Assembly: GCA_963729365.1 (NCBI GenBank)
Contig: CAVSNQ010000016.1
Coordinates: 62,001 to 126,000, forward strand
Length of the DNA: 64,000 nucleotides
From: JASHPR01 sp963729365
GTDB taxonomy: Bacteria; Actinomycetota; Actinomycetes; Streptosporangiales; Streptosporangiaceae
Direction of reading: 5' to 3'
Every line of letters starts with the position of its first letter. The first letter of the stretch is position 1. A program made the position numbers and the translations under genes. Below, piece after piece: positions 58,587 through 64,000 of this stretch. Under the pieces are notes generated by a model, which had not been told where the DNA came from, ran no database searches, and saw only the letters and a list, made by a program, of their open reading frames with translations.

Positions 58587-58820
58587 ATGCTCGGACGCTC
58601 CCGAAGGCGGATGAGCCCGGGCGGCCGGAGGTGGCGGCCGCGGCGCAGGCTCACCGGCTGCCTGTTGTGGATCGTGGGCCTGATCGCCGCCTTAATCATC
58701 TTGTCGCTGATGTTCGGCGGCTTCCAGGTGGGCACCAAGGCCGACGGCCAGATGGGCACCATGGCCGACCGCGCCGGCGTTCTGGTACCGCTGCCGGTCA
58801 GCGCGTCCAGGAGCCGGTGA
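58587..58820 (+). CDS. Small membrane protein upstream of DUF4230 gene
   Basis: The protein has 77 residues from ATG 58587, with GGAGGA 4 bases upstream. A basic N-terminus (GRSRRRM, RRWRPRRRLTG) precedes one hydrophobic segment (CLLWIVGLIAALIILSLMFG). Its stop overlaps the ATG of the DUF4230 gene (TGATG), so they are translationally coupled and probably form a complex at the membrane. Function unknown. Confidence 0.7.
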   Translation: MLGRSRRRMSPGGRRWRPRRRLTGCLLWIVGLIAALIILSLMFGGFQVGTKADGQMGTMADRAGVLVPLPVSASRSR

Positions 58821-59464
58821 TGCGCGGGCTGACCGGCAAGCTGATCGGGCTGGCCGCCGCGATCGCCGCCGTCGTCGCCGCCCTGCTCGTGCTGTCCGCC
58901 GTGCACCTGCTGCCGCAGCTCAGGAACCCGTTCGCGGAGACGACCACCGACCGCAGCGGGCCGGTGCTGCTGAAGTCGATCACGGCGCTGAGCCGCTACG
59001 AGGCGGCCAGCGGCTCGTTCCAGGTGGTGGTCGACCTGTCCAAGCAGACGGCGTTCATCCCGTCGTTCCTCGAGGGGAGCGACACGCTGTTCATCGGGCA
59101 GGGCACCGAGATCGCCTACATCAACTTCGCCCAGCTGAGCGGCCGGGCGGTCCAGGTCTCGGCGGACCGCACCGCGGTGACCGTCGACCTGCCGGGCGCG
59201 CGGCTCGAGCCCGCCGTGCTCAACGTCAACGAGTCCTACGTCTACGCCGAGCAGCAGGGCCTGCTGAACCGGATCGGCAACTTCTTCTCCGGCAACCCGA
59301 ACAGCCAGCAGCAGGTCTACATCCTGGCTCAGCAGAAGATCGAGACCGCCGCCCGGCAGAGCCCGCTGCTGGCCGAGGCGGAGAAGAACACCACCGGGAT
59401 GCTCGAGGGCATGCTGCACTCGCTGGGGTTCCAGCAGGTCACCGTGAGGTTCGCCGCGTCGTAA
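58820..59464 (+). CDS. DUF4230 membrane-anchored protein
   Basis: The protein has 214 residues with an N-terminal membrane anchor (LIGLAAAIAAVVAALLVLSAVHLL, residues 8-31) and an exported-type domain. SITALSRYEAASGSFQVVVD and the long C-terminal helix (AEKNTTGMLEGMLHSLGFQQ) match DUF4230. The family is of unknown function, predicted extracytoplasmic. AGGAG lies upstream; the start overlaps the preceding stop. Confidence 0.8.
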   Translation: MRGLTGKLIGLAAAIAAVVAALLVLSAVHLLPQLRNPFAETTTDRSGPVLLKSITALSRYEAASGSFQVVVDLSKQTAFIPSFLEGSDTLFIGQGTEIAYINFAQLSGRAVQVSADRTAVTVDLPGARLEPAVLNVNESYVYAEQQGLLNRIGNFFSGNPNSQQQVYILAQQKIETAARQSPLLAEAEKNTTGMLEGMLHSLGFQQVTVRFAAS

Positions 59465-59487
59465 GCCACCGGCGGGGCCGGCCTCCC

Positions 59488-60252
59488 CTAGGGCCGCAGG
59501 TAGGAGGCGCCGTTGAGGTCAAGGATGGCGCCGCTGGCCCATTCGGCCTGCGGTGATGCGAGGTACAGCACCGCCGCCGCGATCTCGTCGGCCGCAGCGA
59601 CCCGCCGGAACGGGCTCTGCGCCCTGATCGCCTCGCCTTCGGGGGAGCCAAGGTCCTCCGCGGCCATGTCCGTGTCGACGAACCCCGGCGCCACGGTGGC
59701 GACCGCGATGCCGTGTGGTCCCAGGGCGAGGGCCAGTGACTGGCCGAAGGCGTTCAGGCCGGCCTTGCTCGCCCCGTAGGCCGGCTGTCCTGGCTCGCCG
59801 CGGAAGGCGCCGCGGGATGACACGTTGATGATGCGCCCCGCTCCCTGCCCTGCTCCGCCGCTGATCATGTGCTGGACCGCGCACCAGGTCACGTTCGCGG
59901 CGCCGACGAGGTTGACGCCCAGCGTCTCCTGCCAGGCGGCCTGCCACTGCGCGTACGACACCCCGGTAATCGGGTGCGGGGTGAAGACGCCCGCGTTGTT
60001 CACCAGGACGTCCAGGCCGCCCAGCACGCTGGCGGCGCGGTCCACCATGCGGCGGACCGCCTCGGGGTCGGTCAGGTCGGCCTGCACCACGACGTGCCCG
60101 GTGCCGGGCAGCCCGGCCAGAACGTCGGCGGCGAGCCCGGCCGAGTCGCGGTGATGCACCGCGACCCGGTCGCCCTGGCCCGCGAACGCCTGGGCGATAG
60201 CCCGGCCGATGCCCCGCGATGCTCCGGTCACCAAGATCGCTCGGTCTGCCAC
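59488..60252 (-). CDS. Short-chain dehydrogenase/reductase (FabG-like)
   Basis: The protein has 254 residues from GTG 60252. TGASRGIGRAIAQAF at residue 9, NNAG at about 86, Ser in INVSSRGAFRG, YGASKAGLN with the Tyr-Lys pair, and the C-terminal ASGAILDLNGASYLRP. All catalytic residues of classical SDRs are present. It is alone between DUF4230 and the NUDIX gene, so its substrate is not suggested by neighbours. Confidence 0.87.
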   Translation of the reverse strand: MADRAILVTGASRGIGRAIAQAFAGQGDRVAVHHRDSAGLAADVLAGLPGTGHVVVQADLTDPEAVRRMVDRAASVLGGLDVLVNNAGVFTPHPITGVSYAQWQAAWQETLGVNLVGAANVTWCAVQHMISGGAGQGAGRIINVSSRGAFRGEPGQPAYGASKAGLNAFGQSLALALGPHGIAVATVAPGFVDTDMAAEDLGSPEGEAIRAQSPFRRVAAADEIAAAVLYLASPQAEWASGAILDLNGASYLRP

Positions 60253-60376
60253 CCATCGACCCTACGTGGTCCGGCCGCGGTCGTGCGCTGACCACTGCAC
60301 CTAGCGTCGTTGGCGCGACGATCGGCGACTCAGCCATACTGAATGCTGCTAGCGCTCGCCGAGGTTCGCAGTTGAG

Positions 60377-60416
60377 TCAACCCGGCCAACGGCGATTCAA
60401 CCCGGCTAACGGCGAA
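60377..60416. repeat. 20-bp tandem repeat upstream of the NUDIX gene
   Basis: Two adjacent 20-base units (60377-60396, 60397-60416) differ at two positions and each contain CAACCCGG(C/T)(C/T)AACGGCGA, like the repeat at 34851-34895. The second unit ends 11 bases before the NUDIX ATG. Confidence 0.8.
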
Positions 60417-60427
60417 GGTGGCCCGCG

Positions 60428-61045
60428 ATGGTAGCCCGAGTTCCTGCTGAGGACAGGGCGGCTATAACGGCAAACCTGGCCAGCTTCACGCGCGTCGGGA
60501 TATCCCGCCCGGACCTGAAGGCCGCGTCGGTCGCTGTCTGCGTCGTGCTCCAGCAGGAGGCGCGCTCGCTGCTGATCACCAGGAGAGCGCCGAACTTGCG
60601 TACCCACGCCGGTCAGTGGGCGCTTCCGGGCGGGCGCCGCGACCCGGGCGAATCGGTCGAAGAGGCCGCAAGAAGGGAGCTGCGCGAGGAGACGGACGTG
60701 GCGGTCGGGCCGGGCGATGTCCTGGGCGTGCTCGATGACTACGCCACGCGGTCTGGTTACCTGATAACTCCGGTGGTGGTCTGGGGTGGCACGGTTAGCC
60801 AGGCGATGAGAGGGCCGGCATCAGAGGTCGCCCAGATTCACGTGATCCCGCTGGACTACTTCGACGTCGAACCCAGGCTGCTGCGCATTCCCGAGTCTGA
60901 GTCGCCGGTCATCCAGCTGCCGTTCCTCGGCAGAAATCTCCACGCGCCGACTGCGGCGATCATCTACCAGTTCTGCCAGGCGGCCCTGCACGGCCGCACG
61001 ATTCGGGTAGCGCATTTCGAGCAGCCGGTATTCGCCTGGAAATAG
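60428..61045 (+). CDS. NUDIX hydrolase (CoA-pyrophosphatase-like)
   Basis: The protein has 205 residues. The Nudix box GRRDPGESVEEAARRELREE then TDV fits GX5EX7REUXEEXGU, and the preceding RAPNLRTHAGQWALPGG is the CoA-pyrophosphatase-like lead-in (LRSHAGQVSFPGG). It likely hydrolyses CoA or another nucleoside diphosphate derivative. AAGGTGG precedes the ATG. A 20-base tandem repeat lies just upstream. Confidence 0.84.
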   Translation: MVARVPAEDRAAITANLASFTRVGISRPDLKAASVAVCVVLQQEARSLLITRRAPNLRTHAGQWALPGGRRDPGESVEEAARRELREETDVAVGPGDVLGVLDDYATRSGYLITPVVVWGGTVSQAMRGPASEVAQIHVIPLDYFDVEPRLLRIPESESPVIQLPFLGRNLHAPTAAIIYQFCQAALHGRTIRVAHFEQPVFAWK

Positions 61046-61103
61046 CCGGTACGCTCCGGAACCCGTCGCAGTCGGCCGGGCGCTCCGCGCCGCCCCGCGC
61101 CGG

Positions 61104-62084
61104 TCAGCCGACCAGCGCGGACTCGGCGGAGGCGATCGCTGCCGCTAGATCGCCCAGGGCCAGTGATCCGGCCGGCCGACGCTCCCGGGCCATGGTGTTG
61201 GCGATCGACTGGATCGTCTCATTCACCGGGGTGGGAACGCCGTGCAGCCGGCCTAGCAGGACGATCTCGCCGTTGATGTAATCCGTCTCTATTGCGCCAG
61301 TTCCGCGCTTCAGGCTCTGCCATCCCGAGCCCGGAGCTACCTTGGGTCCTGGATGCCCGGGTATGGACTGCCGCCGCTTGTTCAACTCGTCCTCGCCCGC
61401 GTAGTCAATGTCGGCCGCGGCCAGGCACCGGAGGGCTTCCTGCCGCGCGCGGGAGACAATGTCGTCGTACTGGGGGCCCACGGCGCTGACGGCCTTGACC
61501 GCGTTACCAAGCCCGCTGACGAGCTTCCCGTACTTACTGCGCCGCACATCGGCGAGGGGAGCCGAGGAGAACCCGGCCTCGTTCAAGTCGGCGGATATCG
61601 CGGACGCCAGGTCATCAACGCCGACCGGGTATCGGCCCAGATCGAGCACGCCGTGCGGGGCCGTGAACTTAATGTCGATGACACCCGGCTCGAGATGCTC
61701 CGCGGGCAGATCTACGTACATTCCGTAGACGTTCCGGAACAGGCGGAGGGCGAGCCGCTCGTTATCAACAGCGTTCTGCGCGCACACGACCGGCGTCTCT
61801 ATCCCGCTCACACTCCGCAGCGCCTGTAGCGCCGCGGCGGTGTCCTGAGTCTTCATACCGAGGACGACGACGTCGCCTGCTGAGATTGCGGCGTCCGCGG
61901 GCTTGCCAACCGCCGGGATTCGCAGTATGGAGTCCCCGTCGGGAGAGTGGACAAGCAGCCCCTTGTCATTGATCGCCGCCAGGTGCGGGCCGCGGGCAAT
62001 CAAGACGACGTCCCGTCCAGACGAATAGAGACAACTTCCTATGCCGGCTCCTATAGCGCCAGCGCCGTAGATAACATAGCGCAT
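61104..62084 (-). CDS. Ketopantoate reductase-family (ApbA/PanE-like) protein
   Basis: The protein has 326 residues. N-terminal NADP motif YVIYGAGAIGAGIGSCL, VVLGMKTQDT in the loop before the cleft, and the helical C-terminal domain with YGKLVSGLGNAVKAV match the family. The conserved Lys is in SKYGKLV. It may reduce ketopantoate or a related 2-oxoacid; extra homologues often act in catabolism. Its start lies 33 bases downstream of the FMN-oxidase stop, so the two are probably one operon, together interconverting hydroxy- and oxo-acids. Confidence 0.85.
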   Translation of the reverse strand: MRYVIYGAGAIGAGIGSCLYSSGRDVVLIARGPHLAAINDKGLLVHSPDGDSILRIPAVGKPADAAISAGDVVVLGMKTQDTAAALQALRSVSGIETPVVCAQNAVDNERLALRLFRNVYGMYVDLPAEHLEPGVIDIKFTAPHGVLDLGRYPVGVDDLASAISADLNEAGFSSAPLADVRRSKYGKLVSGLGNAVKAVSAVGPQYDDIVSRARQEALRCLAAADIDYAGEDELNKRRQSIPGHPGPKVAPGSGWQSLKRGTGAIETDYINGEIVLLGRLHGVPTPVNETIQSIANTMARERRPAGSLALGDLAAAIASAESALVG

Positions 62085-62117
62085 TGATCCGGGGCCTCCA
62101 TGCGGGCGTATGCTAGG

Positions 62118-63374
62118 TCATTGTGTAAACGGTTCAACTGTGGTTCGATCCACGTCACCCAGGGTTGGCCGGCCGAGCTGGGTTAGAGTACTTTCCATCT
62201 CCTTCTTCAGCAGCTCAAGGATCTGCATGACTCCGGTTTCCCCGTTGACGGCCAGGCCCCACCAGAAAGGCCGCGCTATGAGACAAGCTTGAGCACCGAG
62301 TGCGATGGCCTTGACGACGTCGCCACCGGTTCTGATGCCACCATCTAGGTACACTTCCTTGTGCGCATGCTCGGCCACGTCCACTATTCTGGGCAGGGCA
62401 AACAGGGTCGACGGGCCGCCGTCAAGCACGCGGCCGCCGTGATTCGAGCATATGATTGCATCGGCGCCGCGGTTGAAGCATTGCTGCGCATCTTCCGCGG
62501 TTAGGATTCCCTTGACCACGAACGGCCCCTTCCACGCATCGCGGAGCCACGCGATCTCATCCCAGGTGGCAGTGGGGTCCATTCGGCGCTGGAGCACACC
62601 TGGGCTACGGAATAGGGATACGCTCTTGTTGTTGGCGTCATCAAGCAGGTGGGCAGACCGGATTTTGCCGCCGAGAACGAAATTACTAAGCCAGCGTGGA
62701 TGGCGAACACCGTCGAAGGCGGCCCGCAAATCAATCCGCGGGTCGGAGAGCCCATTGCGCATGTCCCGGTACTTACGGCCGCCCGGCGACTTCGTGTCGA
62801 CCGTCACGCACAGGACGTCGTATTCCGCATCCTCCGCTCTGTGCAGCAGCCTCTGGACCCATTCGCGACTATTCCAAAGGAACACTTGAAACCATTTCAT
62901 CGCGTCGGGAGCGGCCTCAGCGACCTCTTCAAGGGACCGGCTCGCGGAAGCGCTCAGGATATAAACCGTTCCCATGCGCTCCGCCGCTCGGACCGCGGCG
63001 AGCTCACCGTCGCGGGCGACCAGTCGCTGCATGCCGGAGGGGCCAAGGAAGATCGGCAGCTTCACCGGCGTGCCCAAGACAGTTGTCTCGACGGTGCAAC
63101 CAGAGACATCGGTTAGTACCCGGGGCCGGAACAGGTAGCGCTGGAAAGCCTCCTCGTTCGCGCGCGCGGTAATCTCATGGCCGGCGGCGCCGTCGATGAA
63201 GTCAAAAATCGCTCGCGGCAGCCGCTTGCGAGCTGCCCGGCGGAAGTCGTCCACGCAGACCAGGCCCCGGGCTGGACTTGGCGCAGAACTCGAGATCGTC
63301 TTGCGCGTGCCATTGGCAGGCTGGGCCGTCGCCAAGCTCGTGGCCTGCATGCTGTCATGTTGCGATGCGGTCAT
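62118..63374 (-). CDS. FMN-dependent alpha-hydroxyacid oxidase/dehydrogenase
   Basis: The protein has 418 residues from ATG 63374, with AGGAA upstream. A 36-residue N-terminal extension precedes the conserved DDFRRAARKRLPRAIFDFIDG. SNHGGRVLDGGPS has the catalytic His-Gly-Gly-Arg, and EVYLDGGIRTGGDVVKA is the FMN phosphate loop. It oxidises a 2-hydroxyacid (lactate, mandelate, glycolate or similar) to the 2-oxoacid. It precedes the PanE-like gene. G+C is somewhat lower than the window average. Confidence 0.87.
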   Translation of the reverse strand: MTASQHDSMQATSLATAQPANGTRKTISSSAPSPARGLVCVDDFRRAARKRLPRAIFDFIDGAAGHEITARANEEAFQRYLFRPRVLTDVSGCTVETTVLGTPVKLPIFLGPSGMQRLVARDGELAAVRAAERMGTVYILSASASRSLEEVAEAAPDAMKWFQVFLWNSREWVQRLLHRAEDAEYDVLCVTVDTKSPGGRKYRDMRNGLSDPRIDLRAAFDGVRHPRWLSNFVLGGKIRSAHLLDDANNKSVSLFRSPGVLQRRMDPTATWDEIAWLRDAWKGPFVVKGILTAEDAQQCFNRGADAIICSNHGGRVLDGGPSTLFALPRIVDVAEHAHKEVYLDGGIRTGGDVVKAIALGAQACLIARPFWWGLAVNGETGVMQILELLKKEMESTLTQLGRPTLGDVDRTTVEPFTQ

Positions 63375-64000
63375 TGGCGTTCCTGAGGCTGGTTGCCTGC
63401 GTGAGTGTGGGCGGGCACCCTTTGTCGCGCTCTCCGTTGGAGTCGAGAAATTACCCTATGAATACGAGCTGTGACGCGGTTGGGCGTTGACTCGAGCACC
63501 GCCGCGGCGAGCAAGTTCGTCTCCATTTGATACGACGGCTGATTTGCCTGTCAAGACTGCCTGACTGACAATCATCTCTGAGGCGGCCTGGCGGCCTCTT
63601 GCGCTACTGGCCCCGAACCTGGCTGTCCGCGCCGGGAGCGGGCGGGTAGCCGGCACGCGGACCACTAACGCGGCCCCGCGGCGGCGCGCTACCAGCGGCC
63701 GACACCGCCGCAGGCGGTCAGCCAGCGGTCACTGCGACCGGAGGGCCCGGCCCTCAGGCGCGCTAGCTGCTGACGACGAAGGCATGACCGGTACCGGCCC
63801 GCCGGTGTGGACCGCCGAACCCGCAGGGTGGTCGGCGTCGGCGCGACGGTCCCTGGCCGTAGCTACGCCTCACCGGAGCAAGATCGCAGAAGAGCCCAAA
63901 TCGTATCTTGACATGCAAGTGTGCTTGGCTTACAGTTACGCCCTAGTTCGGTGTCGGGTCTATCTGACTGCTCGAGTCTGTCTGCAATGGTGCGGCGAGG
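63375..64000. other. Gene-free right end
   Basis: No coding frame is supported over 626 bases; the frames present have neither start sites nor codon bias. The left part probably holds the promoter of the hydroxyacid oxidase. A near-consensus promoter lies at 63908-63936, facing out of the window. Confidence 0.5.
63908..63936 (+). promoter_or_regulatory. Near-consensus sigma-70 promoter facing right
   Basis: TTGACA (63908-63913, 6 of 6) is followed by exactly 17 bases and TACAGT (63931-63936, 4 of 6). It would start transcription near 63943 toward a gene outside the window. Confidence 0.6.

Noticed and set aside
56849..59419. An open frame of 856 codons on the minus strand
   Set aside because: It crosses three supported plus-strand membrane genes and one minus-strand gene in other frames, and has no family motif.

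Overview
The window is 64 kb of high-G+C DNA from an actinomycete, probably a soil-living filamentous actinobacterium. The basis is the strong G/C bias at third codon positions, many GTG and TTG starts, dense overlapping operons, an LLM-type F420 oxidoreductase, an MmpL-like transporter, an ECF42/YCII pair, and several TetR, XRE and GntR regulators. The genus cannot be fixed from the sequence. No rRNA, CRISPR array or convincing tRNA was seen.

Layout. 0-4.5 kb: the 3' part of an E1 2-oxoacid dehydrogenase gene, converging on a three-gene operon (DSD1-like PLP enzyme, SorC regulator, DUF4432 epimerase-like protein) with a readable promoter and operator. 4.6-7.4 kb: a signalling cassette of a STAS protein, a MerR-plus-pseudo-receiver protein and a two-domain KaiC-like ATPase. 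7.4-12.3 kb: two serine hydrolases and a TetR gene. 12.4-13.4 kb: a truncated IS110 element with a strong stem-loop on its 5' side. 13.6-16.6 kb: a TetR/MMPL export divergon. 16.6-20.8 kb: a broken quinone oxidoreductase, then an XRE-regulated ADH/DUF2255/SDR/cupin set whose SDR is frameshifted. 20.9-28.3 kb: an aryl-CoA catabolic divergon (aryl-AMP ligase and aryl-CoA hydroxylase on the minus strand; VOC protein, small protein, two alpha/beta hydrolases and TetR on the plus strand). It is followed by a decayed second copy of the XRE/ADH module.

29-35 kb: a CPBP protease-like membrane protein, a Rossmann protein, a gene-poor kilobase, an IS607-derived in-frame fusion of a serine-recombinase N-terminus to a TnpB C-terminus, and a YCII/ECF42 pair. 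35-44 kb: a nitrogen-compound cluster (class II amidotransferase, SDR, cupin, aminotransferase, Lrp regulator, glutamine-synthetase-like ligase, Dabb protein, APC permease, P1 peptidase). These genes suggest import, gamma-glutamylation or transamination, and oxidation of an amine or amino acid. 44-46.5 kb: an ABC exporter with a GntR/YtrA regulator whose start abuts a 34-bp palindrome. 46.6-51.3 kb: a 355-bp direct repeat of the 3' end of a DUF2786 gene, bracketing a lower-G+C unit with a GMC oxidoreductase and an SDR. 51-64 kb: housekeeping and envelope genes (UDP-sugar dehydrogenase, Ndk, PAP2, F420 oxidoreductase, YjbR, HExxH protein, small membrane proteins, DUF4230), SDR, NUDIX, a ketopantoate-reductase-like protein, an FMN hydroxyacid oxidase, and a near-consensus promoter firing off the right edge.

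The most unusual items are the IS607 recombinase-TnpB fusion, the direct-repeat-bracketed unit in the DUF2786 gene, the KaiC-like cassette whose three signalling sites are all altered, and the stem-loop beside the IS110 remnant.
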